Shown: positions 35,743 to 45,009, numbered from the stretch's first letter. The stretch: 64,000 nucleotides of DNA from Microbacterium sp. BK668 (GCF_004362195.1 NZ_SNWG01000001.1:2046001-2110000), one strand, 5' to 3'. The notes: generated by a model from the sequence alone, not told the origin. Translations and numbers: made by a program.

Positions 35743-36690
35743 ATGCGCACCGCGGAGTATCCGGCGCCCGAGCGGATCCTGCTCCACCTGAGCGACACGC
35801 ACCTGCGTGCCGCCGGCTCCCGGCTCTTCGACCGCGTCGACTCCGCCGAGCGCCTCGCGCAGGCGCTCGCCGCGGTCGAGGCATCCGGCGTCCGTCCCGA
35901 CGCCGTCGTCGTCACCGGCGACCTCGCGGACTGGGGCGAGGCCGAGGCCTACGAGGCGATCCGCGCGCTCGTCGAGCCCTTCGCCGCGGGTCTCGGTGCG
36001 AGGCTCTTCTGGGTCATGGGCAATCACGACGACCGCGGGGCGTTCCGCTCGCGGCTGCTCGACGACGTCCGCACCGACCCGCTGGTGCCCCACGACCGCG
36101 TCGACGAGCTCGACGGCCTGCGGCTGGTGACGCTCGACTCGACGGTGCCGGGCGCCCACCACGGCGAGCTCGACGACGCGCAGCTCGAGTGGCTGCGTGG
36201 GGTGCTCGCGACGCCGGCTCCGCTCGGGACGATCCTCGCCATGCACCATCCGCCCGTCCCGAGCGTCCTCCCGCTCGCCGCGAGCGTCGAGCTCCGCGAC
36301 CAGGCCAGGCTCGCGCACGTGCTCCGAGGCAGCGATGTGCGCGCCATCGTCGCGGGCCACCTGCACTACTCGACGTTCGCCACGTTCGCCGGGATCCCCG
36401 TGTCGGTGGCCTCGGCGACCTGCTACACGCAGGACCTCACGGTGCCGGCCGGCGGCACGCGCCCCCAGGACGGCGCGCAGTCGTTCAACCTCGTCCACGT
36501 CTACGACGCCACCGTCGTCCACTCCGTCGTGCCCGTCGACGCGCCGCTGCCGCTCGAGCACATCGACGCCGCCGAGGCGCGGCGCCGGCTCGTCGTCGCG
36601 GGCATCGAACCGGTCCCGCCGAGAGCGCCGGTGCGCTTCAGCGACGTGCCGAAGGATGCGCCGACCGAGCCGCTGCCTGTTCTTCGCTGA
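35743..36690 (+). CDS. Calcineurin-like metallophosphoesterase, CpdA type
   Basis: This 315-residue dimetal phosphoesterase has the full motif set: LSDTHL (Asp18, His20), TGDLADWG, GNHDDR, MHHPPVP and AGHLHYS. The order and spacing match class III cyclic nucleotide phosphodiesterases (CpdA/Rv0805), so cAMP hydrolysis is the best guess, though such enzymes are often promiscuous. There is no signal peptide. A GCGGGG/CCCCGC hairpin lies in its 5' untranslated region at about 35704-35722. Its last 53 nt overlap the end of the convergent stealth gene. Confidence 0.87.
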   Translation: MRTAEYPAPERILLHLSDTHLRAAGSRLFDRVDSAERLAQALAAVEASGVRPDAVVVTGDLADWGEAEAYEAIRALVEPFAAGLGARLFWVMGNHDDRGAFRSRLLDDVRTDPLVPHDRVDELDGLRLVTLDSTVPGAHHGELDDAQLEWLRGVLATPAPLGTILAMHHPPVPSVLPLAASVELRDQARLAHVLRGSDVRAIVAGHLHYSTFATFAGIPVSVASATCYTQDLTVPAGGTRPQDGAQSFNLVHVYDATVVHSVVPVDAPLPLEHIDAAEARRRLVVAGIEPVPPRAPVRFSDVPKDAPTEPLPVLR

Positions 36691-38251
36691 GCTCCGCGCG
36701 CTCCCACGGGGCGCGTACGGGGAACATCTTCTCCAGCGCCTCGCGCAGGGCCGCGACCCGGACCTCTTCGGGGATCTCGGTCTCGCCGCCGTCGTTGAGG
36801 CAGAACATGTCGACGTCCCGCCGCTCTGCGAGGGCCTCCATCCGCCGCAGCGACTTCGCCATCGTGGTCTGCACGTAGCGCACCCGGGGGCGGTGCGTCG
36901 CGATGGCACGACCGGTCATGAGCGCGTAGTAGTGGTACAGGCAGTTGGTCACCGAGATGTCGCTCGCCGAGCGGAAGCGCGACGCCGCCGTCCGCGCGAA
37001 GTCCTCCGGGAACGCCTTCTCCAGCTCCGCGACGACGCTGCGGCGCAGCGGCGCGGCGCAGTGCTCCAGGTCGCGCACGATGGTGCGCCCGAAGCGCTCG
37101 CGCAGGAGCGCGCGGTTGACCCGAAGGGCGTTGTCGTGCCCGCTGCGGTGCGTCGCGGTCGGGCCCGCGCCGATGCGCACCTCGCATTCGACGAACTGGC
37201 TAACCCCGGCCGGCGTGAAGAACATCTCGGGCTCCACGGGCCGGCCGAAGAACATGTCGTCGTTCGAGTAGAGGAAGTGCTCGGCGAGGCCGTCGATGCG
37301 GTGCAGCTGCGCCTCGACGGCGTGGGAGTTGTGCGTGGGAAGCACCGTCGGGTCGGCGAAGAACTCCTCGCTCCGCACGACGGTGACCTTGGGGTGGTCC
37401 AGGAGCCAGGCCGGTGCCGGGGAGTCCGTCGCGATGAAGATCCGTCGCACCCAGGGGGCGTACATGTGGACGCTGCGGAGGGCGTACCGCAGCTCGTCGA
37501 CGTGGCGGTACCGTGCGGGGCCGTCGTCGCCCTCGCCCACGACGTACCCCTCCATGCGCGCGGCGCGCTGGCGCTGGAAGTCCGTCGACGATCCGTCGAC
37601 CCACGAGAAGACGATGTCGACGGGCTCGGTGAACTCGTCGGGGAGCGGATCGAACATGCCCGCGACGGTGCGCCACGTGCGACCGAGGCGGGTGACGCCC
37701 TCGAAGACGACGTCGTCGGCGGCGGTCGTCCTGCGCATCAGGACGTTGTCGGCCGGCGCTTCGACCGCCTCGGCGCCGAAGCGCCAGAACTCCAGGCGCG
37801 CGGCGGCCGACGTGCCGTACCGGACGCTTCCCGAGGGGGTGATGCGCGGACGGTACACGCGCCATGCCGACGGCTCGGAGCCCGGCGAGGCGGCCTCGGC
37901 GGCGAGCGTCGCCTCGCCCCGCGTCTTCTTGACGTACAGCGGCTCGTGGCGCCCCAGCGCCCGAAGCGCCTCGAACGCGGCATCCCGCGCTGCCACGTCC
38001 ACGACGAGGGCCGGGACGCGGCGATCGTGCCGGATGAGGATGACGTCCACCCCGGCGTTCTCGATCGCCGACGCCACGAGCAGCAGGTCCTCGGTCTGCG
38101 CATCCTGCGGGGTGGTCGACTCGTGCACGAGGTGGAGGACGCCCCGCTCGAGAACGACGTCGGGGCGTGCGAGCAGGCCCGACCAGACGTGCTGCTCGAC
38201 GGGCAGCACCGACAGGGCCGGGGTGGCAGGGGTGGCGGGCAGCGCAGACAT
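36638..38251 (-). CDS. Stealth family protein (sugar-phosphate transferase)
   Basis: This 537-residue protein carries the conserved regions of stealth-type hexose-1-phosphate transferases. CR1 is PVDIVFSWVDG (210-220); CR2 runs from YRHVDELRYALRSV to FLYSNDDMFFG (about 248-336); CR3 and CR4 follow, with CLNDGGE near the C-terminus. Known members (N. meningitidis CapX/SiaD, human GNPTAB) move sugar-1-phosphate onto a glycan to form phosphodiester bonds. Residues 1-200 are unlike the core and may bind the acceptor. No polysaccharide cluster is adjacent, so it is a lone gene. CAGGAGGA precedes the ATG, and a hairpin sits near the probable transcript start. Confidence 0.88.
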   Translation of the reverse strand: MSALPATPATPALSVLPVEQHVWSGLLARPDVVLERGVLHLVHESTTPQDAQTEDLLLVASAIENAGVDVILIRHDRRVPALVVDVAARDAAFEALRALGRHEPLYVKKTRGEATLAAEAASPGSEPSAWRVYRPRITPSGSVRYGTSAAARLEFWRFGAEAVEAPADNVLMRRTTAADDVVFEGVTRLGRTWRTVAGMFDPLPDEFTEPVDIVFSWVDGSSTDFQRQRAARMEGYVVGEGDDGPARYRHVDELRYALRSVHMYAPWVRRIFIATDSPAPAWLLDHPKVTVVRSEEFFADPTVLPTHNSHAVEAQLHRIDGLAEHFLYSNDDMFFGRPVEPEMFFTPAGVSQFVECEVRIGAGPTATHRSGHDNALRVNRALLRERFGRTIVRDLEHCAAPLRRSVVAELEKAFPEDFARTAASRFRSASDISVTNCLYHYYALMTGRAIATHRPRVRYVQTTMAKSLRRMEALAERRDVDMFCLNDGGETEIPEEVRVAALREALEKMFPVRAPWERAELSEEQAAARSAHPSARR

Positions 38252-38308
38252 GGCGTCCTCCTGTGTGGCGAGGGATGGACGGGGCGAGGAAAGGCGGGGG
38301 CGAAGGGG

Positions 38309-38331
38309 GTGGCTTCCTTGCCACCCTATGC
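38309..38331 (-). promoter_or_regulatory. Stealth gene -10 with hairpin at 5' end of leader
   Basis: On the minus strand TAGGGT (plus 38326-38331) is a -10 candidate, and it runs into GGTGGC, six bases, GCCACC (plus 38309-38326), a perfect 6-bp stem at the expected transcript start. About 55 nt of leader then lead to CAGGAGGA and the ATG. Confidence 0.4.
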
Positions 38332-38429
38332 AGATGTTGTTACGCGCCCGTTTCGTGCACCAGCCCTTGACAACCGCAGCGCTCGGGATACGCCCGCGAT
38401 CGCCTGCCCGGCGGGGGCGCGTCGCGCGC

Positions 38430-38435
38430 TAGCCT
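38430..38435 (+). promoter_or_regulatory. -10 element of leaderless aldo/keto reductase
   Basis: TAGCCT is separated by 7 nt from the GTG at 38443. There is no ribosome site. Confidence 0.5.
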
Positions 38436-38442
38436 CGGAACC

Positions 38443-39510
38443 GTGACCGACGAATCGCGCTACCGCTCCCGCGGCGGAGATCTCCACCGCCCGTACGCCG
38501 CGGCCCCCGATCGCTACGACAGGCTCGAGTATCGGCCCGTCGGCACCTCGGGGCTCCTGCTCCCCCCGGTCTCGCTCGGACTGTGGTGGAACTTCGGCGA
38601 CAACATCCCCTTCGACCGCCAGCGCGAAGTGCTCCGGCACGCGTTCGACATCGGCATCACGCACTTCGACCTCGCCAACAACTACGGCCCGCCCTACGGC
38701 TCCGCCGAGATCAACTTCGGTCGCATGATGCGGGAGGACTTCGCGCCCTACCGCGACGAGCTGATCATCTCGTCCAAAGCCGGCTACGACATGTGGGAGG
38801 GCCCCTACGCCAACGGCGGCTCCCGGAAGTACCTTCTGGCAAGCGCGGAGCAGTCCCTCCGGCGCATGGGCGTCGACTACGTCGACATTTTCTACTCCCA
38901 CCGCTACGACCCGGACGTGCCGCTGGAGGAGACCATCGGCGCCCTCGACACCCTCGTGCGGCAGGGCAAGGCCCTGTACGTGGGCATCTCGTCCTACAGC
39001 GCCGAGCGGACGGCGGTGGCCGCGGCGATCGCGCGGAGCATGGGGACGCCCCTCGTCATCCACCAGCCCTCCTACTCCATCCTCAACCGCTGGGTCGAGG
39101 ACGGGCTCACCGGGGTCCTGAAGCAGGAGGGGATGGGGGCGATCGCCTTCACGCCGCTGCAGCAGGGCCTCCTGACGAGCAAGTACCTCGGAGACGGCAC
39201 CGCCGAGCGCGCGCAGGACCGCTGGTCGCTCGGCGGCCGCCGGCTCACCGATCAGGCCCTCGCGTCGCTTCGCGGCCTCGACGTCATCGCGAAGGAGCGC
39301 GGGCAGACGCTCGCTCAGCTCGCCCTGCAGTGGGTCCTGCGCGACCCGGTGGTGACCTCGGCCCTCATCGGCGCCTCGACGACCGAACAGCTGGACGAGA
39401 ACCTCGCCGCCCTCTCCGGCCCCGGCTTCACGACCGAGGAGCTGGAGCAGATCGACGCGCTCGCCGACGCCGCCGGCGCCGATGTGTGGGCGGAGTCGGG
39501 AGACCGGTGA
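38443..39510 (+). CDS. Aldo/keto reductase, YghZ/GpmA (AKR14) type
   Basis: This 355-residue NADPH-dependent reductase is close to E. coli YghZ, which reduces L-glyceraldehyde 3-phosphate and methylglyoxal. The tetrad is Asp76 and Tyr81 ([15 protein letters not shown]), Lys112 ([10 protein letters not shown]) and His153 (YSHRYDPD). The [17 protein letters not shown] stretch is particular to this subfamily. The GTG start has a leaderless promoter. Its stop overlaps the ispE GTG (GTGA), so it is co-translated with ispE; both enzymes touch triose/isoprenoid chemistry, but a functional link is only inference. Confidence 0.92.
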   Translation: MTDESRYRSRGGDLHRPYAAAPDRYDRLEYRPVGTSGLLLPPVSLGLWWNFGDNIPFDRQREVLRHAFDIGITHFDLANNYGPPYGSAEINFGRMMREDFAPYRDELIISSKAGYDMWEGPYANGGSRKYLLASAEQSLRRMGVDYVDIFYSHRYDPDVPLEETIGALDTLVRQGKALYVGISSYSAERTAVAAAIARSMGTPLVIHQPSYSILNRWVEDGLTGVLKQEGMGAIAFTPLQQGLLTSKYLGDGTAERAQDRWSLGGRRLTDQALASLRGLDVIAKERGQTLAQLALQWVLRDPVVTSALIGASTTEQLDENLAALSGPGFTTEELEQIDALADAAGADVWAESGDR

Positions 39511-40439
39511 GCGACGCCGCCGTCGTCGATCGCGTCCACGTCCGCGCGCCCGGGAAGATCAACCTGTTCTTCGAGGTCGGCGACGTGCAGGACGACGGCT
39601 ACCACGACGTGGCCTCGGCCTACCAGGCGGTCTCGCTCTACGAGGACGTGTGGGCCGAGTCCGGCGACGACTTCACCATCCGGGTGAGCGGCACGGTGGA
39701 CGTCTCGGGGGTGCCCGCCGACGACCGCAACCTCGCTCTCAGGGCGGCGCGCATGCTCGCGCAGCGCTCGGGCTACGACGGCGGCGTGCACCTCGAGATC
39801 ATCAAGCACGTGCCGGTGGCGGGGGGCATGGGCGGGGGATCCGCGGATGCCGCAGCCGCCCTCGTCGCGTGCGATCTGCTGTGGGGCACCGACCTCGGGA
39901 TCCACGAGCTGCAGAATCTCGCCTCGCGACTCGGAGCGGACGTTCCGTTCTCGCTGCTCGGGGGCACCGCGATCGGGACCGGTCGCGGCGACCAGCTGAG
40001 CCCGGCGCTCGCGAAGGGGCGCTTCGACTGGGTGCTGCTGCCCTCCGAGGAGGAGGGCCTGGCGACCCCCGAGGTGTACCGCCACCTCGACCGCCTGCGA
40101 GAGGAGCAGGCGCCCGACATCTCACCACCGCGCCGCAGGCTCGCCGTCGACCCCGCCGTCCTGCAGGCCCTGCGGGCGGGGGATGCCGCGGCCCTCGCGG
40201 AGCACGTGCGCAACGACCTCCAGCCTGCCGCCCTGTCGCTGCGGCCCGCCCTGCGGGACGCCCTCGAGCTCGGGGAGGAGTCCGGCGCCCTCGCCGGCAT
40301 CGTCTCGGGGTCGGGACCGACCCTCGCCTTCCTGACGGCGGGTCCCGAGGCGGCGCTCGAGCTTCAGGTGACCCTCGCCGCCGCGGGGTACCCCGCCCTG
40401 CACGTGCACGGCCCGGTCGCCGGAGCGCGCGCGCTCTGA
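39507..40439 (+). CDS. ispE: 4-(cytidine 5'-diphospho)-2-C-methyl-D-erythritol kinase
   Basis: This 310-residue GHMP kinase phosphorylates CDP-methylerythritol in the MEP isoprenoid pathway. Lys17 ([12 protein letters not shown]) and Asp145 (LGADVPF) are the catalytic pair, [15 protein letters not shown] (103-117) is the glycine-rich ATP loop, and GSGPT near the C-terminus closes the active site. The usual length is kept. It depends on translation of the aldo/keto reductase by a GTGA overlap. In many actinobacteria ksgA precedes it directly; ABC-F, found about 2.2 kb downstream here, is its frequent neighbour. Confidence 0.95.
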   Translation: MSDAAVVDRVHVRAPGKINLFFEVGDVQDDGYHDVASAYQAVSLYEDVWAESGDDFTIRVSGTVDVSGVPADDRNLALRAARMLAQRSGYDGGVHLEIIKHVPVAGGMGGGSADAAAALVACDLLWGTDLGIHELQNLASRLGADVPFSLLGGTAIGTGRGDQLSPALAKGRFDWVLLPSEEEGLATPEVYRHLDRLREEQAPDISPPRRRLAVDPAVLQALRAGDAAALAEHVRNDLQPAALSLRPALRDALELGEESGALAGIVSGSGPTLAFLTAGPEAALELQVTLAAAGYPALHVHGPVAGARAL

Positions 40440-40480
40440 GTCGGGGCATCCCACGACCGGCCGGATCCGAAGGAGAAGAT

Positions 40481-41851
40481 ATGCCGAGCCCACTCGCCGC
40501 GCAGCACCACGACGGCCCGATCGACGACGCGGCACGCGGCGCGCTCGCCGATCAGGGACTCGAGCTCCGGCTGGTCGCGAACGGCGATGCGGACGGCTTC
40601 CGGGCGTGGCTCCAGGCGGTCGCCCGGGGCTTTCTCGACGGCGAGCGCAACGACGAACAGCTGCAGGCCGGCCTCGATCGGCTCGGCCAGCGCCGGCTCG
40701 TGGGGGTCTTCGACGCAGCGTCGCCCGACCCGGAGCGTCCCGTCGCCACCTTCGCCTCCTGGGTCGCCGAGCTCTCGGTGCCCGGCGGCCTCGGCATCCC
40801 CTCCGTCGCCATCAGCTCGGTGACCGTCGCCCCGACGCATCGCCGGCGAGGCATCCTCCGCTCGATGATGGAGGGCGAGCTGCGCCGCGCCGCCGAGCTC
40901 GGCATCCCCGTGGCGATCCTGACGGTGAGCGAATCGACGATCTACGGGCGGTTCGGCTTCGCCCCCGCGGCGATGAGCGGCCGCATCCGGGTCGACGTGC
41001 CTCGTGCCCGATGGGCCGGCCCGCGCCCGGACGGGCGCGTCGACTTCATCTCGCGCGAGCGGTTCCGAGAGCTCGCTCCCGGGCTGTTCGATGCCGTGCG
41101 CCTGCGGACGGCGGGTGAGATCGAGATGCCGGACGGGCACTGGGACCGGTTCGCGGGCACCCGGCCCGACGCGGAGCACCCCGAGAGGCTTCGCGCTGTG
41201 CAGTACACCGAGCCCGGGGGAGCGGTGCGCGGTGCAGCCCTCTACGCCTACCGCGAGAACCACGACGACTTCGCCCGGTCCAAGGTCGGTGTGCACCGGC
41301 TCGTCGCCGAGACGGCAGACGCCTACGCGGCGCTGTGGCGGTTCCTTCTCGAACTCGACCTGGTCGGCGAGCTCACCGCGTCGGAGCTCGCCGTCGACGA
41401 GCCGCTGCTGTGGATGATCGGCGACCGCCGGGCCGCGACCCTGACCGTGCAGGACCACCAGTATGTGCGGATCCTCGACGTGCCCGCGGCGCTGAGCGGG
41501 CGACGCTATGCGGCGCCGGGGGTGGTCGCGCTCGACGTGTCGGATCCGATCGGCTTCGGCGAGGGCCGGTGGCTGCTGCGCGTCGGGGAAGACGGCGCGG
41601 CCTCGGTCGAGACGTGGGACGGATCCGACCCCGGCGCGCCGACCGTGCGCCTCGGCGTCGCGGAGCTGTCGGCGGTGTATCTCGGCTCGGTCTCGCTTCT
41701 CACCCTCGTCGCCGCCGGGCGGGCGGAGGTCGTTCCCGTGCGCGCTTCCGGCGACGCGCCGGCGCCGGCGGACAGGGCGCCCGCCGACGCGCTCGCCGCA
41801 GCCGCTGTCTTCGCGTGGCCCGAGACCGCGCGCCTGAGCTTCTGGTACTGA
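40481..41851 (+). CDS. GNAT acetyltransferase, Eis-like
   Basis: The 456-residue protein has the three-part Eis layout: an N-terminal GNAT domain, a second GNAT-like domain and a C-terminal sterol-carrier-protein fold. SVTVAPTHRRRGI (113-125) is the acetyl-CoA pyrophosphate loop, and Tyr155 in ESTIYGRFGF is the general acid. The chain ends in aromatic residues (RLSFWY), in keeping with Eis, where the C-terminal carboxylate is part of the active site. Mycobacterial Eis acetylates aminoglycosides and peptides at many positions; whether this one does is unknown. AAGGAG precedes the ATG, and the gene follows ispE by 41 nt. Confidence 0.88.
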   Translation: MPSPLAAQHHDGPIDDAARGALADQGLELRLVANGDADGFRAWLQAVARGFLDGERNDEQLQAGLDRLGQRRLVGVFDAASPDPERPVATFASWVAELSVPGGLGIPSVAISSVTVAPTHRRRGILRSMMEGELRRAAELGIPVAILTVSESTIYGRFGFAPAAMSGRIRVDVPRARWAGPRPDGRVDFISRERFRELAPGLFDAVRLRTAGEIEMPDGHWDRFAGTRPDAEHPERLRAVQYTEPGGAVRGAALYAYRENHDDFARSKVGVHRLVAETADAYAALWRFLLELDLVGELTASELAVDEPLLWMIGDRRAATLTVQDHQYVRILDVPAALSGRRYAAPGVVALDVSDPIGFGEGRWLLRVGEDGAASVETWDGSDPGAPTVRLGVAELSAVYLGSVSLLTLVAAGRAEVVPVRASGDAPAPADRAPADALAAAAVFAWPETARLSFWY

Positions 41852-41867
41852 TCGCGCAGGAGTGGCC

Positions 41868-42482
41868 ATGGTGGATGCCGCCGAGATCGTCCGGTTCGCC
41901 GACGCGCCGCCCCCGCCGGGCCTGACGCCCTGGGTCGACGGCCGGGAGCCGGCATCCGACATCGTCATCGCCGAGGCCGACCCCGCGTGGCCGGCCCGCT
42001 ACGAGAGCCTGCGCGACCGCATCCGCAACGCCCTCGGCGACACGGCGCTCTCGATCGCGCACGTCGGCTCGACGTCGGTGCCCGGGCTTCCGGCCAAGCC
42101 GGTCATCGACATCGACCTCGTCGTCGCCGACCCCGGCGACGAGCCGGGCTATGTGCCGGCTCTGGAGGCCGCCGGGTTCGTCCTCACGGTTCGCGAGCCC
42201 TGGTGGTACGAGCACCGCTGCCTCGTCGCGGCCGACCCGCGAGCCAACCTCCACGTCTTCCCGCCGGACTGCGCCGAAGCGGCGCGCCACCTCCTCTTCC
42301 GCGACTGGCTGCGGGCGCACCCGGACGACCGGGAGCGCTATGCGGAGGTGAAGCGGGCCGCCGCGGCGGCCTCGAACCGACGGGGCGAGCACGTCATGGC
42401 CTACAACGCCCGCAAGCAGGACGTGCTCCGCGACATCTACCGGCGCGCGTTCCGTGAGCTCGGGCTGCTGCCCGCGGACTGA
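41868..42482 (+). CDS. GrpB family protein (nucleotidyltransferase fold)
   Basis: This 204-residue member of the GrpB/UPF0157 family has HVGSTSVPGLPAKPVIDIDLVV, where GS and DxD match the pol-beta-type nucleotidyltransferase fold, and the later RDWLRAHPDDRERYAEVK segment, also typical. Its substrate is unknown. I chose the ATG at 41868, 5 nt after AGGAG; a GTG at 41862 would overlap that ribosome site. It follows the Eis-like gene by 16 nt and probably shares its transcript. A strong inverted repeat lies after the stop. Confidence 0.85.
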   Translation: MVDAAEIVRFADAPPPPGLTPWVDGREPASDIVIAEADPAWPARYESLRDRIRNALGDTALSIAHVGSTSVPGLPAKPVIDIDLVVADPGDEPGYVPALEAAGFVLTVREPWWYEHRCLVAADPRANLHVFPPDCAEAARHLLFRDWLRAHPDDRERYAEVKRAAAAASNRRGEHVMAYNARKQDVLRDIYRRAFRELGLLPAD

Positions 42483-42528
42483 CCCGCCCGCGGCCGTCGC
42501 CGGTCATCGGGGGCCCGTAGCGAGCGCG

Positions 42529-42580
42529 ACACTTTCCTGCGACCGCGACAGCGATCGGTGTGGCGCTCGCAGGAAAGTGT
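42529..42580. repeat. Inverted repeat with 14-bp perfect arms
   Basis: ACACTTTCCTGCGA (42529-42542) pairs perfectly with TCGCAGGAAAGTGT (42567-42580) around 24 nt. In addition GTGTGGCGCTCGC is repeated directly at 42558-42570 and 42578-42590. It lies between convergent grpB-type and ABC-F genes and may be a two-way terminator or a mobile palindrome. Confidence 0.65.
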
Positions 42581-42637
42581 GGCGCTCGCGCTCGACCCGC
42601 GCGACGGCGTCGGCCGGCCTCGCGCGCCGGGGGCGTG

Positions 42638-44488
42638 TCAGGCCTCGAGGGACTCGCTGAGCTCGAGCCAGCGCTCCTCGAGCTGCGCGACTTCCTCCGT
42701 CACATCCCCGCGGCGGCGCTGCAGGTCCAGGAGCGCCTCGTAGTCGTCGTGGCTGTCGGCCAGACGCACATCGATGCCGTCGAGGTCGCCCTGAAGTCGC
42801 TCCAGGCGCCGGTCGATGGACGCGAGCTCCTTCTCGGCGGAGCGGCGCTCCGCGCCGGAGAGGGCGACGGATGCCTCGGCCGCGCCCGCGCGGCCGGAGC
42901 CTCCGCGCGGTTCGCCGGCGTCGCGGGGAGGAGCGGTGGAGACCGCCCGCGCCCTCTGGGCCGCGCGCAGGCGCAGGTACTCCTCGACGCCGCCGGGAAG
43001 ATGGCGCAGGTGGCCGTCGAAGAGGGCGTACTGCTGGTCGGTCACGCGCTCGAGGAAGTAGCGGTCGTGCGAAACGACGAGGAGCGTCCCCGGCCACGAG
43101 TCCAGCAGGTCTTCGAGGGCCGCGAGCATGTCGGTGTCGAGGTCGTTCGTCGGCTCGTCGAGGATGAGGACGTTCGGCTGCTCGAGGAGGATCAGCAGCA
43201 GCTGGAGCCGCCGCTGCTGCCCGCCCGAGAGGTCCTTCACGGGGGTCGACAGCTGTGCGGACTGGAAGCCCATGCGCTCCAGGAGCTGGCCGGGGGTGAG
43301 CTCCTGGGCCTTCGACCCGCTTCCGAAGACGTAGCTGGTCCGCAGCCGTGAGATGACGACGCGCACCGGCTCGTCGAGGAACGGGTCGAGGTCGTCCAGA
43401 CGCTGCGTGAGCGTCGCCACGTGAACCGTCTTGCCGCGCTTGACCCGCCCGGACGTCGGCTCCACCGTGCCGGCGATGAGCCCCAGGAGCGTCGACTTGC
43501 CGGCGCCGTTGACGCCGAGGATTCCGGTGCGCTCGCCGGGCGCGAGGCGCCACTCCACATCGCGGATGACGTGCTTCCCCGGGCCAGAGCCGGTGGCAGG
43601 GTACGAGACCGACGCGTCCAGCAGATCGACGACGTCCTTGCCGAGACGCGACACGGCGAGCGACTGCAGAGCGACCTTGTCGCGGATCTCGGGCACGTCG
43701 GCGATGAGGGCGTTCGCGGCGTCGATGCGGAACTTCGGCTTCGAGGTCCGCGCGGGGGCTCCGCGGCGGAGCCACGCGAGCTCCTTGCGCGCGAGATTCT
43801 GCCGGCGCGCCTCGATCGACGCGGCCTGCCGGTCGCGCTCGACGCGCTGCAGGATGTAGGCCGCGTACCCTCCGTCGAAGGGCTCCACGACGCGGTCGTG
43901 GACCTCCCAGGTCGTCGTGCAGACCTCGTCGAGGAACCAGCGGTCGTGCGTGACGACGAGGAGCGCCCCCGATCCACGGCTCCACCGCGTCTTGAGGTGC
44001 CCGGCCAGCCACGCGATGGCCTCGACGTCGAGGTGGTTCGTGGGCTCGTCGAGGGCGAGCACGTCCCAGTCGCCGACGAGGAGCTGCGCGAGCGCGACGC
44101 GGCGCCGCTGGCCCCCCGAGAGCGGTGCGATCGGGCCCTCCCACTCGAGGTCGCCGAGGAGACCGGCGATGACCTCCCGGACGCGGGCGTCGCCGGCCCA
44201 CTCGTGGGCGGCGGTGTCGCCGACGACGGCCTCGCGGATCGTGTGCGTGTCGTCGAGGGTGTCGCCCTGGTCGAGCACGCCGACGTGCACCCCGCCGCGG
44301 ACCGTGACGCGGCCCCCGTCCGGCTCGAGCCTCCCGGCGAGCATCGCCAGCAGACTGGACTTGCCGTCGCCGTTGCGGCCGACGATGCCGATCCGGTCGC
44401 CCTCGTCCACACCCAGCGACACCGAGTCGAAGACGATCCTCGTCGGGAACTCGAGGTGCAGCGCTTCGGCGCCGAGCAGATGGGCCAT
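42638..44488 (-). CDS. ABC-F family ATPase (Uup/EttA-like)
   Basis: This 616-residue soluble protein has two ABC domains and no membrane part. Walker A is GRNGDGKS (37-44) in the first and GVNGAGKS in the second; signatures are LSGGQRRRVAL and LSGGQQRRLQL; Walker B is ALDEPTNHLD and ILDEPTNDLD. The interdomain linker is the P-site tRNA interaction motif region. The C-terminal extension after about 540 is an acidic coiled coil as in Uup. ABC-F proteins bind the ribosomal E site and relieve stalling, and some protect against antibiotics. Its ATG overlaps the MarR stop by 1 nt, so it is translationally coupled to that regulator. Confidence 0.93.
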   Translation of the reverse strand: MAHLLGAEALHLEFPTRIVFDSVSLGVDEGDRIGIVGRNGDGKSSLLAMLAGRLEPDGGRVTVRGGVHVGVLDQGDTLDDTHTIREAVVGDTAAHEWAGDARVREVIAGLLGDLEWEGPIAPLSGGQRRRVALAQLLVGDWDVLALDEPTNHLDVEAIAWLAGHLKTRWSRGSGALLVVTHDRWFLDEVCTTTWEVHDRVVEPFDGGYAAYILQRVERDRQAASIEARRQNLARKELAWLRRGAPARTSKPKFRIDAANALIADVPEIRDKVALQSLAVSRLGKDVVDLLDASVSYPATGSGPGKHVIRDVEWRLAPGERTGILGVNGAGKSTLLGLIAGTVEPTSGRVKRGKTVHVATLTQRLDDLDPFLDEPVRVVISRLRTSYVFGSGSKAQELTPGQLLERMGFQSAQLSTPVKDLSGGQQRRLQLLLILLEQPNVLILDEPTNDLDTDMLAALEDLLDSWPGTLLVVSHDRYFLERVTDQQYALFDGHLRHLPGGVEEYLRLRAAQRARAVSTAPPRDAGEPRGGSGRAGAAEASVALSGAERRSAEKELASIDRRLERLQGDLDGIDVRLADSHDDYEALLDLQRRRGDVTEEVAQLEERWLELSESLEA

Positions 44489-44997
44489 CAGAGCGCGCCG
44501 CTCGTGTCGAAGCCGAGGCTCAGCTTGCGCAGGAGCCCAGCGATCCGCTCGCGGTCGGCGCGTGACAGCCCCGACAGCAGCAGCGCCTCCGCGTCGACGA
44601 GACGCGTGATCGCGGCATCCACCCGCGTCCGGCCGTCCTCCGTGAGGATCACCAGGATGCTGCGCCCGTCGTCGGGGTCCTGCTCGCGTCGTACGAGCCG
44701 GCGCCCGACGAGGCGGTCGATGCGGTTGGTCATCGTGCCGCTGGACACCAGCGTCTGCTGCAGCAGCTGCTTCGGGCTCAGCTGGAACGGCTCACCCGCG
44801 CGCCGGAGGGCCGACAGGACGTCCCATTCCCACGGCTCGAGGTCGCTCCGGCGGAAGGCGTCGCGCCGAGCGCGGTCGAGGTGCCGCGAGAGCCGGTCGA
44901 CGCGAGAGAGCACTTCCAGCGGCGAGAAGTCGAGGTCGGGGCGCTGCAGGGTCCACGCCTCGACGATGCGATCGACCTCGTCCGCCTCGTGTGCCAT
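44488..44997 (-). CDS. MarR family transcriptional regulator
   Basis: This 169-residue winged-helix repressor has SDLEPWEWDVLSALRRAG leading into the recognition-helix segment LVSSGTMTNRIDRLV, and the wing RREQDPDDGRSILVILTEDG with its usual DxR. It probably binds its own promoter and controls the coupled ABC-F gene, perhaps in response to an antibiotic or phenolic ligand; this is inference from position. The ATG at 44997 is 6 nt from GATAAT on the minus strand, so it may be leaderless. It is divergent from tRNA-Gln and glmU. Confidence 0.92.
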   Translation of the reverse strand: MAHEADEVDRIVEAWTLQRPDLDFSPLEVLSRVDRLSRHLDRARRDAFRRSDLEPWEWDVLSALRRAGEPFQLSPKQLLQQTLVSSGTMTNRIDRLVGRRLVRREQDPDDGRSILVILTEDGRTRVDAAITRLVDAEALLLSGLSRADRERIAGLLRKLSLGFDTSGAL

Positions 44998-45003
44998 CCC
45001 TCC

Positions 45004-45009
45004 ATTATC
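45004..45009 (-). promoter_or_regulatory. -10 element of the marR-ABC-F operon
   Basis: On the minus strand GATAAT lies 6 nt before the ATG at 44997. The GGAGGG between them could instead be a very close ribosome site, so leaderless status is uncertain. Confidence 0.4.

Noticed and set aside
38367..38372. TTGACA as the -35 of the aldo/keto reductase promoter
   Set aside because: It lies 57 nt before the TAGCCT -10, too far, and no TAnnnT hexamer is found 16-18 nt downstream of it.
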